DNA from: an uncultured Colwellia sp.
GTDB taxonomy: Bacteria; Pseudomonadota; Gammaproteobacteria; Enterobacterales; Alteromonadaceae
Reading direction: 5' to 3'
Assembly: GCA_913020705.1 (NCBI GenBank)
Contig: CAJWBY010000011.1
Span: 1 to 54,394, forward strand
DNA length: 54,394 bases
The notes beneath the pieces were generated by a model that was given only the letters and a program-made list of their open reading frames with translations, searched no databases and was not told the DNA's origin. Every line of letters starts with the position of its first letter. Within the stretch, counting starts at the first letter, position 1. Below, in pieces: positions 36,287 to 46,066 of the stretch. The translations under genes and the position numbers were made by a program.

Positions 36287-36306
36287 AATGAGTTCAATAA
36301 ATGAAA

Positions 36307-36516
36307 CTAGAACTTATTCCCTGTATCATCTTCACTACTGTCACTACCTGTTTTTTCTGCCTGTATACGCATATAAATTTCTTCACGATGAACAGAGATT
36401 TCTTTCGGTGCATTTACACCTATGCGTACTTGATTACCTTTCACACCTAAAACAGTTACGGTAACTTCGTCACCGATCATTAACGTTTCACCAACCCTAC
36501 GAGTTAAAATTAACAT
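36307..36516 (-). CDS. csrA: Carbon storage regulator CsrA
   Basis: CsrA is a small dimeric RNA-binding protein that controls translation and stability of many mRNAs by binding GGA motifs. The 69-aa product begins [20 protein letters not shown] and contains the RNA-binding elements RRVG and [16 protein letters not shown], with a polar tail [12 protein letters not shown]. Its own leader has GGA both in the Shine-Dalgarno region (AAGGA) and overlapping the start codon (AGGATG), fitting autoregulation. Alone here after alaS; in many relatives lysC lies between. Confidence 0.97.
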   Translation of the reverse strand: MLILTRRVGETLMIGDEVTVTVLGVKGNQVRIGVNAPKEISVHREEIYMRIQAEKTGSDSSEDDTGNKF

Positions 36517-36528
36517 CCTAAATATCCT
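36516..36528 (-). promoter_or_regulatory. Two GGA motifs in the csrA translation start region
   Basis: On the minus strand AAGGATATTTAGGATG carries GGA at 36525-36527 and at 36516-36518, the latter overlapping the ATG. CsrA dimers bind paired GGA sites; this arrangement would occlude the ribosome site. Confidence 0.5.
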
Positions 36529-36874
36529 TTATGTTTAAAAGCCAGTCCACTAAAAAATTATAAGCTAGTAATAAATTTAGTTTAATTTTGGTAAAAGTAC
36601 ATAATAAAAATTAAAAACTTTGTAAAAAATAGTTACTTAAGTTCACTACTACTCAGTTTTCCACTATTTACAAAGAATTTAGTATCACAAGTGATAATAA
36701 GTTATTTACTTTGTACTTATAACCAATATTGGCATTCTAACAAGCTTATTCAAGCAATAAAGTGATTTTTTTAAAATAATTACAACTAATTGTTATTATT
36801 AATATTGTAATAAATATGACTAACGTACAATTAACAGATATTTGACATGATTTACAGTATCAAAAATTTACCAA
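36529..36874. other. Long AT-rich alaS-csrA intergenic region
   Basis: About 350 nt with no supported gene. It must hold csrA promoters because alaS ends in a terminator. I see no clear -35/-10 pair on the minus strand. Confidence 0.5.
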
Positions 36875-36899
36875 TAAAAAAGGAGCTGAAAAGCTCCTT
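36875..36899 (-). terminator. Terminator of alaS
   Basis: AAGGAGCT and AGCTCCTT pair over GAAA; the minus strand continues TTTTTATTGG. Confidence 0.9.
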
Positions 36900-36923
36900 A
36901 ATAAATTAAACAGACTAATTATT

Positions 36924-39551
36924 TTATGATGTCAATTTATCGGTTAACCAAGCTTTAGCTGAATCTAACGCTAATGCTAAGTTCTCTGGTTGGCTACCAC
37001 CGGCTTGAGCCATATCAGGACGTCCGCCACCTTTTCCGCCAACATGCTGAGCAGCACTATTAACTAAATCACCGGCTTTTACTTTTCCAGTTAAGTCTTT
37101 AGTCACTCCGGCAATTAAACCTACTTTACCGTCAGCTGCTGTACCCAGTAATATAATACCTGAGCCAATTTTATTCTTAAGCTCATCCATCATGCCACGG
37201 AGTGCTTTCGACTCTGCACCGTCTAAATCAGCAATAAGTACTTTCACACCATTAACATCAACCGTTTTGCTGATTAAATCAGAACCTGCTTGAGCTGCTA
37301 ATTGTTGTTTAAGTAGTTGGATTTCTTTCTCAAGTTGCTTGCCACGGCTAATTAATTGCTCGACTTTAACAGGCATATTAGCGATATCTGATTTCACCAA
37401 TGAAGCGACTGTCGATAAGTTTGCGCTTTGCTGTTCTGTATAAGCAAGAGCACCTTCACCTGAAACGGCTTCAATACGACGTACACCCGCAGCAATACCT
37501 GATTCAGACACTATTTTAACAAACCCTATATCTCCAGTACGTTCAACATGAACACCACCACAAAGCTCTGTAGAGAAGTCGCCTAAAGTCACCACACGTA
37601 CTTCATCGTCATACTTCTCACCAAATAATGCCATCGCGCCTTTTTCTTTAGCGTCATCAATTTGCATAAGTTCAGTTTCACGCGCTAGATTATTACGAAT
37701 TTGTTGATTGACTAAGCGTTCAACTGTTTGTAATTCTTCCGAGGTTACACCTTCAAAGTGAGAGAAATCAAAACGTAATTTATCGGCATCACAAAGTGAA
37801 CCTTTTTGTGTAACGTGATCACCTAATACATTACGTAATGCAGTATGAAGCAAATGTGTTGCAGTATGGTTTTTAACAATTCCGGCACGACGTTCAATAT
37901 TAATTTCGGCTTTCACACGACGATTAACACCAACGTTAGTGCGTGCAATACCTTTATGGGCAAATGCATTACCCATTTTAGTGGTGTCATGAACTTCAAA
38001 AACACCGTCATCAATATGTAACAAACCTTGATCGCCAGCTTGACCACCTGATTCTGCGTAAAAAGGCGTTTTGTCTAAAATAACTATGCCCTGCTCGCCT
38101 GATTTTAATTCAGCAACCGATGCTTCGCTATTGAATAATTCAACAATTGTTGAAGAGAATTCATTACGGGTATAACCTTTAAAGTCTGTTGTGTGGTCAG
38201 ACTTAAGCTGATCGTTATAGTCTGCACCAAATTGACTTGCTTTTTGCGCTCGTTCACGCTGTAGACCCATCGCAATATCAAATCCTTTATGATCAACTTT
38301 CAATTGACGCTCTCGTGCTATATCAGCAGTTAAATCAGCAGGAAATCCGTAAGTATCATATAGCTTGAAAGCATCTTCACCTGAAATAGTATCGCCTTTA
38401 AGATTGGCTAACATATCTTCAAGTAAGACCATGCCACGATCAAGGGTGCGGCCAAATTGCTCTTCTTCAATACGTAATATTTTTTCGATAACAGCTCTTT
38501 GGCTGACAAGTTCAGGATAAGCATCACCCATTTGTGTTGCTAACGAAGCGACTAACTTATGGAAGAAGTGCCCTTTCGCTTCTAACTTATGACCATGACG
38601 CACAGCACGACGAATAATACGACGTAACACATAACCCCGCCCTTCATTTGAAGGCATAACACCATCAGCAATTAAAAAACTACATGAGCGGATATGATCA
38701 GAAATAACGCGTAGCGATTTATGTTCAAGGTCGCTACATTGAAGAAGTGCCGCTGTATCTTTAATTAGCCCTTGGAAAATATCAATCTCATAATTGCTAT
38801 GAACACCCTGCATTATTGCTGCAATACGCTCTAAACCCATGCCGGTATCAACAGAAGGCTTAGGTAACGCCTCCATTGTACCGTCAGCGTGGCGATTGTA
38901 CTGCATGAACACTAAGTTCCAGATCTCGATAAAACGATCACCGTCTTCATCAGGAGAACCAGGAGGACCACCAAAGATACCTTCACCGTGATCATAGAAT
39001 ATTTCAGAACATGGCCCACAAGGCCCTGTATCACCCATTGACCAAAAGTTGTCAGATTCATACTGTTTGCTAGGAGACTTATCACCTATGCTAATTATTT
39101 TCTCAACAGGAATACCTATTTCGTCACGCCAGAAAGCGAAAGCTTCGGTGTCACTTTCATAAATAGTGACTAACAGTTTTTCTTTAGGTAACTCTAATAC
39201 TGTTGTTAAGAATTCCCACGCATAACGAATGGCATCTTCTTTAAAGTAATCACCAAAGCTAAAGTTACCTAACATTTCAAAGAAAGTATGATGACGAGCC
39301 GTGTAGCCAACGTTCTCTAAATCGTTATGTTTTCCACCAGCACGAACACAACGCTGTGAAGATGTTGCGCGAGTATAGCTACGGCTTTCAGCACCGAGAA
39401 ATACATCTTTAAATGGCACCATACCGGCATTAGTAAATAATAACGTCGCGTCATTACCAGGAACTAGTGAGCTACTTGGAACAATTTGATGCTGCTTGGA
39501 AGCGTAAAAGTCTAAAAAGGCCTGACGTAATTGGGCACTAGTATTAATCAT
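36924..39551 (-). CDS. alaS: Alanyl-tRNA synthetase
   Basis: AlaS charges and edits tRNA-Ala. ATG 39551 ([19 protein letters not shown]) aligns with the E. coli start; a GTG at 39563 is possible but its ribosome site is too close. The 875-aa protein shows the class II core ([59 protein letters not shown]), the editing site ([19 protein letters not shown] and the [10 protein letters not shown] metal site) and the C-Ala oligomerisation tail ([15 protein letters not shown]). Upstream, recX is reduced to a fragment. Confidence 0.97.
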   Translation of the reverse strand: MINTSAQLRQAFLDFYASKQHQIVPSSSLVPGNDATLLFTNAGMVPFKDVFLGAESRSYTRATSSQRCVRAGGKHNDLENVGYTARHHTFFEMLGNFSFGDYFKEDAIRYAWEFLTTVLELPKEKLLVTIYESDTEAFAFWRDEIGIPVEKIISIGDKSPSKQYESDNFWSMGDTGPCGPCSEIFYDHGEGIFGGPPGSPDEDGDRFIEIWNLVFMQYNRHADGTMEALPKPSVDTGMGLERIAAIMQGVHSNYEIDIFQGLIKDTAALLQCSDLEHKSLRVISDHIRSCSFLIADGVMPSNEGRGYVLRRIIRRAVRHGHKLEAKGHFFHKLVASLATQMGDAYPELVSQRAVIEKILRIEEEQFGRTLDRGMVLLEDMLANLKGDTISGEDAFKLYDTYGFPADLTADIARERQLKVDHKGFDIAMGLQRERAQKASQFGADYNDQLKSDHTTDFKGYTRNEFSSTIVELFNSEASVAELKSGEQGIVILDKTPFYAESGGQAGDQGLLHIDDGVFEVHDTTKMGNAFAHKGIARTNVGVNRRVKAEINIERRAGIVKNHTATHLLHTALRNVLGDHVTQKGSLCDADKLRFDFSHFEGVTSEELQTVERLVNQQIRNNLARETELMQIDDAKEKGAMALFGEKYDDEVRVVTLGDFSTELCGGVHVERTGDIGFVKIVSESGIAAGVRRIEAVSGEGALAYTEQQSANLSTVASLVKSDIANMPVKVEQLISRGKQLEKEIQLLKQQLAAQAGSDLISKTVDVNGVKVLIADLDGAESKALRGMMDELKNKIGSGIILLGTAADGKVGLIAGVTKDLTGKVKAGDLVNSAAQHVGGKGGGRPDMAQAGGSQPENLALALDSAKAWLTDKLTS

Positions 39552-39600
39552 GGGAATGTTCACTCTCTGAAAAGTTAATTCTTAAGTTTATTTGTTCTTA

Positions 39601-39825
39601 CTAACGGTTGGATTTAGTCAGCGGGGTGATTTCATCAAAAGAGAAACCTAGATGCTGTATAAATCGAATACGTTTTGCTTTATTTTTTTGGTCTTTATCA
39701 TCACTTTCGCCAAAACACTTATTATACGCAAGCTCTGCTTGAAGATACCAATCAATTTGTTGATTTTTTTTCAGTTCTTTAATAATACCGCAATGAATAT
39801 ATTTTAGGCTTAAATTAAAACATAA
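39601..39825 (-). pseudogene. recX: 3' remnant of recX
   Basis: On the minus strand the frame is open from just after a TGA at 39826-39828 to a TAG at 39601-39603 and reads IIKELKKNQQIDWYLQAELA, then KDQKNKAKRIRFIQHLGFSF and DEITPL. This matches the third helical repeat of RecX (compare CDIDWCALA and KIQRFLLYRGY in E. coli). The first two thirds of the protein are missing, and no start codon is available. RecX inhibits RecA. Its place upstream of alaS is ancestral, so this looks like decay after a deletion that also removed recA from the locus. Confidence 0.65.
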
Positions 39826-39957
39826 TCATAGTGCTCAATTGTTTACTTTCATCATAAGTAATTAAGTTTTTACTTTGTGTCAATAATCACGCAGAATAAG
39901 TTGATATAAAGTAAGCGCTAAGCTTCTAGATAATCAGCAGAACAAACAGGGATCTGT

Positions 39958-42900
39958 ATGAAGGTATGTTTTAAGAACTTCAGTCAATTTTTTACCATTA
40001 TTTGTGTAACATTATTCCTCTCTGCCTGTGGTGGCGATAAAGAAAAGATTTATACAATTAATGCTAATGTTTCAACCATTAGTTTTAGTAATGAAATAAT
40101 TACTGAATTTGACCATTCAATTGCTGTTAATGTGACCTTTAACGGTGACGGTATATTAGTAGGGTATGCGCCAGATACTGATCCTGTTGGCTGGTTAGAA
40201 TTTAGAACTGAAGATTTGACTGCTACTTCTGCCACAATTCATATTGATTTAACGCAAGCTGATCAGATTAATATCGGCGAGTACTTAACAAAACTCCGTT
40301 TTTCTACGGGAGAATTAACCGATAATAATACGACGTTAGTCCATCATGATATCGACGTTTCATTACTCATTTGGCAAGCTAATATAGATACAGATTTCGT
40401 CAGTTTTCGCGGTACTTTTGGTGATACATTAATTCAAAGCCAAACAATTGCAATAACCAGTGAAACTAATGAATGGCAATTAACCAGCGATGTTGACTGG
40501 TTAACCTTCGATACATCTTCAGGTACAGGTGATGCAACAATTACGTTAACACCGAATATTAGCAGTTTTACATCAGCACAATTATCAAGTGGAAATATTA
40601 CCCTCACAGAGGTAACTACAGGTGATACAAAACTAATTCCTGTTGAAGTAGGCCTAGATAATCAGTATTTATATACTAGTGAAGCAAGCTTAGCGTTTAC
40701 TTCAACATTGAATGTTTCAGCGCTAGAACACACCATAAAAGTAAATACCAATAGTGCCGTCGCAATTAATTGGCAGGCAACCTCTTCAGCAACTTGGTTA
40801 ACCTTAACCAAGCTTGATGACGATTATCTAACAGTGGCGATTGACCTTAACGCTGCTCCTGAATACGAGTTAAGTGCTAGCGAAATAACAATAAGTGCCG
40901 TTGATAATGATGTTGTTATTGGTAGTACACTTCCTGTTTCATTATTTAAAAGCGTAAATGAAACAGAAACTCAAATTATTACTGATATAACGGTAAATGA
41001 TGGAACTATGATTGCAGCACCCAACATGCCTTATTTTTATGTGGGTTCAGCCAATGAATTACAAGTCTATCAACAATACACGGGTGAATTATTAACATCC
41101 TTAGCAGTTGCCCCAGAAAACACGCTACTTGAGCAATTTATAATCCACCCTAATGGCAGTAAATTACTCACAAAAGCGATAGAAACAATTATCAATGAAG
41201 ACGAAACAACCACAGAAGTTGTTCATCGTTATGACATTAATTTAAGTGATTATAGTTATACTGAAATAACAGATCCAACCATTGATTTCGAACCAAGTCG
41301 TTATGTACAACTTTCCGGCCGTGATTATATTGTTACGCAAGCATTAGAGTTTGCCGATGATAACTTACAGTTATTATTTAGAGAACCTAATCTAACTTCT
41401 TTAGCGTTCAACATTGACCAAGCAAACGAAACAGGTGCACTCTACACCTTAGATTCATCAACCACCCCTATTAAACGTTATACAGCGCAAATTAACGATT
41501 TCACCCAAGATGAAATCATTGCGACGTTATCTCATGAATATCGCCCTGAGCTTTTAACAGAAGACGACCAAATATCGGATTTTGTCGTTAATAATAACGA
41601 ATCAATCATTTATGCAATCAGCCCGACCAGTGAACATATCAGCTTTGACGGTACAGTATTTACCGATAATGGTTTGCTTCCGCAAACTGAAGGCGTGATA
41701 ACAATAGCCGTTGATAAATCAAAAAATAATTTTGCTCATTATGTACGCTTTGATTCAGCAATTGGTTTTCTTGTTAATGTCTACAATGAACAAGCTGAAC
41801 TTACTTCAACGTTTAATACTGGTGGACAACAACCGACAAGTATAGATATATCAGCTGATGATAAACGCTTGTTAGTTAATGCAACAAATAGCACGCAAAT
41901 AGAAATGATCACTTTAGATCAGTTTGATGTATCCGCAACACAATTATCTTTTAATACCACATTTGGTAATGCTAGCGTAGAAACACAAGAAGTTATTATT
42001 TCAGGTGTAAGTGAATCATGGCAAGCAACCTCAGATGTTACATGGTTATCTTTTACACAAGAAACCACCGAAGATAGTAAGACACTTACAATCACTGTAG
42101 ATTCTAATGAAATTTCAGGTTGGGGGTTATTTACCGGAATTGTTACTATTACAGATCCAGAAACAGGTTCAAACACACAAATAGTGATTGAATTAGCTGT
42201 CGATGAAGTAAGATTGTTCAGTGATATTTCAGCATTAACATTTACTGAACAAGTAGACAAATCAACGCTTAGTCACACAGTCAGTATTCTAACGAATAAA
42301 GCCAGTACACTTGAATGGCAAGCAAACAGTAATGTTGATTGGTTAACCCTAGTTACTGATTCAGTTAATAACACGCTAACAGTTACTGCTGACCCAAGTA
42401 AAATATCCACTGATGGCTTTTATCAAGGTGAAATAACACTTTCGCCAACCAATAGCACAGAGAGTCTAAGTGGCGCAATCAAAGTGAGTTTCGACAAAGG
42501 TGATTTTGATACCACGAGTATGAGTGAAATAGTTATTGCTGACATTACGCCTAATAACACCTCAGATATCGTATTAGACCCACTTCGCCCTAATATATAT
42601 ATCGCTCAAGGTGATACAATTAAAGTGTTCAACATAATTACTGGTGCTGTAATCACAACGATCACATCTCCACTTACTGATGTTGATTTAACAAACTTAG
42701 TGATTCATCCTGATGGTTCCATATTACTCGCTTCAAATGAAGAAACGTTCACTGATGAAGACGGGCAATCACAAACGCGTGTGAATCATTATCAAATAGA
42801 TTTAAGTGATTTCAGTATTAGCTTAATGCCTGCTGATGATATAGATATCGAATTTAGACCAGCAAAAATAGCAATGATTTCCGGTAAAGCGGTTGTTGTT

Positions 42901-43476
42901 ACAGAAGCACTCGAATATGCAAATCTAGCGTTAACGGTACAATTTTGGGATAGAGACAATGCGTTCGTTTCACCTTTCATTAAAGATGTTCCAGCAAATA
43001 ACAATGTGATCGCTTATAACGGCAACACTGCAACAATGATGCAATACACATTAGAGTACAATGCATTTACCCCTGAAAGTGTTCAGCAAGTTTCGAGTGA
43101 TGAGAATATTAACTCCGCTTATAGTGGCGTTTTATCGAATATAGTGACAAGCAGCAATGGCGAAGATATTTATACAGCAAGTACAATCTCTGAATGGACG
43201 ACGTTTGATGGTACAACTTTTACCGATCAAGGTGTTTTACGAGCGAGTATCCGAACAGTTAATGTGGCCATAGATTCAAGTAACAATAGTTACTTTTATC
43301 GCTTCGATTCATCTGGTTTCTTTATTCTGAGTAAATATGATGATAATCAACAAGAGCTTTTTACAGCGGCATATAGTGCAGGTTCTATCGATAGCTATAT
43401 ATCACCTAATTACCAACGAGTAATTCACTTAAACTCAACATCTAATAGCTTAGTACTTGATTATATTCCTGACTAA
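39958..43476 (+). CDS. Large BACON-domain lipoprotein with internal duplication
   Basis: The 1172-aa precursor has a lipoprotein signal with lipobox LSAC (Cys24). Four BACON-type beta-sandwich repeats are visible by their W-x-W spacing: WQLTSDVDWLTF (about residue 172), WQATSSATWLTL (271), WQATSDVTWLSF (687) and WQANSNVDWLTL (786). Each pair is followed by about 300 residues of propeller-like sequence (PNMPYFYVGSANELQVYQQY and RPNIYIAQGDTIKVFNIITG), so the protein is two copies of one module. BACON domains often bind carbohydrate or mucin, but no enzyme domain is present. A surface-attached role is likely; partner unknown. Confidence 0.8.
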   Translation: MKVCFKNFSQFFTIICVTLFLSACGGDKEKIYTINANVSTISFSNEIITEFDHSIAVNVTFNGDGILVGYAPDTDPVGWLEFRTEDLTATSATIHIDLTQADQINIGEYLTKLRFSTGELTDNNTTLVHHDIDVSLLIWQANIDTDFVSFRGTFGDTLIQSQTIAITSETNEWQLTSDVDWLTFDTSSGTGDATITLTPNISSFTSAQLSSGNITLTEVTTGDTKLIPVEVGLDNQYLYTSEASLAFTSTLNVSALEHTIKVNTNSAVAINWQATSSATWLTLTKLDDDYLTVAIDLNAAPEYELSASEITISAVDNDVVIGSTLPVSLFKSVNETETQIITDITVNDGTMIAAPNMPYFYVGSANELQVYQQYTGELLTSLAVAPENTLLEQFIIHPNGSKLLTKAIETIINEDETTTEVVHRYDINLSDYSYTEITDPTIDFEPSRYVQLSGRDYIVTQALEFADDNLQLLFREPNLTSLAFNIDQANETGALYTLDSSTTPIKRYTAQINDFTQDEIIATLSHEYRPELLTEDDQISDFVVNNNESIIYAISPTSEHISFDGTVFTDNGLLPQTEGVITIAVDKSKNNFAHYVRFDSAIGFLVNVYNEQAELTSTFNTGGQQPTSIDISADDKRLLVNATNSTQIEMITLDQFDVSATQLSFNTTFGNASVETQEVIISGVSESWQATSDVTWLSFTQETTEDSKTLTITVDSNEISGWGLFTGIVTITDPETGSNTQIVIELAVDEVRLFSDISALTFTEQVDKSTLSHTVSILTNKASTLEWQANSNVDWLTLVTDSVNNTLTVTADPSKISTDGFYQGEITLSPTNSTESLSGAIKVSFDKGDFDTTSMSEIVIADITPNNTSDIVLDPLRPNIYIAQGDTIKVFNIITGAVITTITSPLTDVDLTNLVIHPDGSILLASNEETFTDEDGQSQTRVNHYQIDLSDFSISLMPADDIDIEFRPAKIAMISGKAVVVTEALEYANLALTVQFWDRDNAFVSPFIKDVPANNNVIAYNGNTATMMQYTLEYNAFTPESVQQVSSDENINSAYSGVLSNIVTSSNGEDIYTASTISEWTTFDGTTFTDQGVLRASIRTVNVAIDSSNNSYFYRFDSSGFFILSKYDDNQQELFTAAYSAGSIDSYISPNYQRVIHLNSTSNSLVLDYIPD

Positions 43477-43513
43477 CTTTAGACAATTATTTGTTAACCA
43501 TTAAACCTCATTT

Positions 43514-43536
43514 AATCCCGTGTTTATCACGGGATT
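43514..43536 (+). terminator. Terminator-like hairpin after the BACON lipoprotein
   Basis: AATCCCGTG and CACGGGATT pair over TTTAT; the following CATATTTCT is only weakly T-rich. Confidence 0.6.
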
Positions 43537-43559
43537 CATATTTCTACTGATCTACTCAT

Positions 43560-43720
43560 ATTCGTTTATATCGCATTTTTCGAAGCTTTCACATGAATGC
43601 CATCAACATAAATAACTCATTGCTTCAGCTTTTCACCTTTATTTAGTTGTTACTCATCGCTTTTATAGTTGTGCCGCTTGTACCTTATCAAAGAGCGTCA
43701 TAGAATCACTTCATCAACTT
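43560..43720 (-). mobile_element. Decayed transposase fragment (IS1182/IS5-like)
   Basis: On the minus strand 43616-43569 reads VIYVDGIHVKASKNAI, close to the FVDSTHVKASANK segment of IS1182-type transposases. The same frame upstream contains several stop codons (for example KSDE-stop-QLNKGEKLKQ-stop). No terminal inverted repeats are seen. It is a relic without coding capacity. Confidence 0.55.
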
Positions 43721-43777
43721 TGTACATGTAATGTTAACGAAGTTATTTAATTCTCTAAACACAATGAAAGGTAATTT

Positions 43778-45931
43778 ATGAAGAAGCGCCTATTAGCTCC
43801 TATCGCAATTGCGATTGCATTAGCTGGTTGTCAATCAGACAGCAGCAATAATCAAACTCAAGTACCCCAAAAGTCGACTCAGCAAGCAGAACATTTAAAC
43901 CCATTGTTTAGCGAGTTTACTACGCCATATGGTATTCCCCCGTTTGATAAAATAAAAAAGAGTGATTACTTACCAGCATTTGAACAAGGCATTATCGAAA
44001 ATAAACAAGAAATTGATGCAATTGCTAATGCGACTAACGAAGCAACCTTTGAAAATACCATTGAAGCAATGGAAAAGTCAGGTGACTTTCTCAACCGAGT
44101 AAGCAACGTATTTTACGGCTTAACGGGTTCAATGTCTGATGAGGAAATGCGCAGTATTGCTAAAGCTGTTTCACCACAATTATCGGCTTTAAATGACGAT
44201 ATTAACCTTAACGCTAATTTATTTGCTCGTGTAAAAGCGGTATACGACAAAAAAGATCAGCTAAATTTAAAAGTAAATGAATTGACCTTACTGGAAAAAA
44301 CGTACAAAGGTTTTGTTCGTGGTGGTGCCAACTTATCAGATACTGATAAAGGGAAGTTACGTCAATTAAATACTCAATTAAGTAAATTAAGCTTAAAGTT
44401 TGGTGAGAATTTATTACACGAAACTAACAGCTTTGAAATGGTTATCGACAACAAAGCTGATTTAGCAGGTTTACCTGACGACATTATTGCCGCAGCAGCT
44501 GTTACAGCAACAGAGCGAGGCCATGAAGGTAAGTGGGTATTCACTACTCACCGTCCGAGCAAAAACCCATTCTTAACTTATTCAACTAACCGTAAATTAC
44601 GTGAAACTTTATATAAAGGTTACACAATGCGCGGTAACAATGACGATGCATTTGATAACAAAAAGATTGCAGCAGAAACAGCTAGCTTACGTTACAAAAA
44701 AGCACAGTTATTAGGTTATAAAACACATGCCCACTTTGTTCTCGAAAATGCGACAGCTAAAACACCTGAAAATGTTTTTGGTTTATTAAACCAAGTTTGG
44801 CCAGCTGCATTAGCACGAGCAAAAGAAGAATCAGCTGACATGCAAAAACTAGCGAGCTCCGAAGGCGCTAACATTGACATTGAAGCATGGGATTGGTGGT
44901 TTTACTCAGAGAAAATTCGTAAAGCACGTTACGACATAGATGCTGCTGAAACTAAACCTTATTTTTCACTTGAAGGTACTTTACAAGGAATTTTCTTCAC
45001 TGCTGAAAAGTTATGGGGGGTAACGTTCAAAGAACGTAACGATTTACCAAAATATCATGAAGATGTTCGTACCTTCGAAGTATTTGATAAAGACGGCAGT
45101 TACGTAGGTATTTACATGACTGATCATTACGTACGAGAAAGTAAACGTGGTGGCGCATGGATGAGTAGTTTCCGTAAACAATACCGCATGTATGGTGAAG
45201 AAGTTACGCCTATTATTTACAACGTTTTGAACTACCCTCGTCCAGTAGGTGACACACCAACCTTATTAACATTTGATCAAGCATCCACCTTATTTCATGA
45301 ATTTGGTCATGCTATTCAAGGCTTGCTATCTGACGGTTATTACCGCTCACAAACCGGTACTGCCTTGCCACGTGATTATGTTGAATATCCTTCACAAGTC
45401 ATGGAAAATTGGATGACTGAGCCTGAAGTATTAGCTAATTTTGCTAAACACTACAAAACGGGCAAAGTGATTCCAATGGAATTAGTTGATAAAATTCAAG
45501 CCTCTGGAAAGTTCAATCAAGGTTTTGGTACAACGGAATATCTTGGCGCAGCTCTTCTTGATATGAGCTGGCATTCATTAGAAACAGCTGAATTACAAGA
45601 TGCTGCAACCTTTGAGAAAAATGTATTATCTGAAATAGGATTAATCAAAGAGATTGCTCCTAGATATAGAACGGGGTATTTCTCACACATATTCGCAGGT
45701 GGTTATTCATCGGGTTATTACGGCTATATATGGTCAAATATCTATGATGCTGATACATGGTTAGCTTTCAAAGAAAATGGCATATTCGATGAAAAAACTG
45801 CTGACTTGTACCGTAAGCATGTATTAGAACCAGGCGGAAGTGAAGATCCTGCAGTAATGTATCGTCGCTTTAGAGGTCAAGATCCTAAAGTGCAACCATT
45901 ACTTGATCGTAGAGGATTAACAACAAAGTAA
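43778..45931 (+). CDS. M3-family zinc metallopeptidase lipoprotein (peptidyl-dipeptidase Dcp type)
   Basis: The 717-aa precursor has a lipoprotein signal (MKKRLLAPIAIAIALAGC) and a thermolysin-like M3 domain with the HExxH motif in TLFHEFGHAIQGLLSDGYY at about residue 508; the third zinc ligand Glu lies in the following DYVEYPSQVMENW. Dcp-type phrases are PPFDKIKKSDYLPAFEQGI and YSSGYYGYIWSNIYDADTW. It probably removes dipeptides from peptide C-termini in the periplasm, for nutrition. AAAGG precedes the ATG. Monocistronic. Confidence 0.92.
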   Translation: MKKRLLAPIAIAIALAGCQSDSSNNQTQVPQKSTQQAEHLNPLFSEFTTPYGIPPFDKIKKSDYLPAFEQGIIENKQEIDAIANATNEATFENTIEAMEKSGDFLNRVSNVFYGLTGSMSDEEMRSIAKAVSPQLSALNDDINLNANLFARVKAVYDKKDQLNLKVNELTLLEKTYKGFVRGGANLSDTDKGKLRQLNTQLSKLSLKFGENLLHETNSFEMVIDNKADLAGLPDDIIAAAAVTATERGHEGKWVFTTHRPSKNPFLTYSTNRKLRETLYKGYTMRGNNDDAFDNKKIAAETASLRYKKAQLLGYKTHAHFVLENATAKTPENVFGLLNQVWPAALARAKEESADMQKLASSEGANIDIEAWDWWFYSEKIRKARYDIDAAETKPYFSLEGTLQGIFFTAEKLWGVTFKERNDLPKYHEDVRTFEVFDKDGSYVGIYMTDHYVRESKRGGAWMSSFRKQYRMYGEEVTPIIYNVLNYPRPVGDTPTLLTFDQASTLFHEFGHAIQGLLSDGYYRSQTGTALPRDYVEYPSQVMENWMTEPEVLANFAKHYKTGKVIPMELVDKIQASGKFNQGFGTTEYLGAALLDMSWHSLETAELQDAATFEKNVLSEIGLIKEIAPRYRTGYFSHIFAGGYSSGYYGYIWSNIYDADTWLAFKENGIFDEKTADLYRKHVLEPGGSEDPAVMYRRFRGQDPKVQPLLDRRGLTTK

Positions 45932-45940
45932 GTAATTAAA

Positions 45941-45979
45941 AAAGTCGTCTTCCTGATATTATTTCAGTAAGACGACTTT
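45941..45979. terminator. Convergent terminator between the M3 peptidase and the chemoreceptor
   Basis: AAAGTCGTCTT pairs with AAGACGACTTT; inner CTGA/TTCAG bases may extend the stem. The minus-strand side continues with TTTTTAATT, so it suits the chemoreceptor gene best. Confidence 0.75.
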
Positions 45980-46066
45980 ACACTTTAAATCGCTTTTTTA
46001 GGTATGCTCAATTTACTATTGTAATAAGTTAGGCAAATACATTACTCATTATTACACCCTCCTTCC

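Noticed and set aside
36529..36874. Possible aspartokinase (lysC) remnant between alaS and csrA
   Set aside because: The region is very AT-rich with stops in all frames and no lysC-like peptide could be read.
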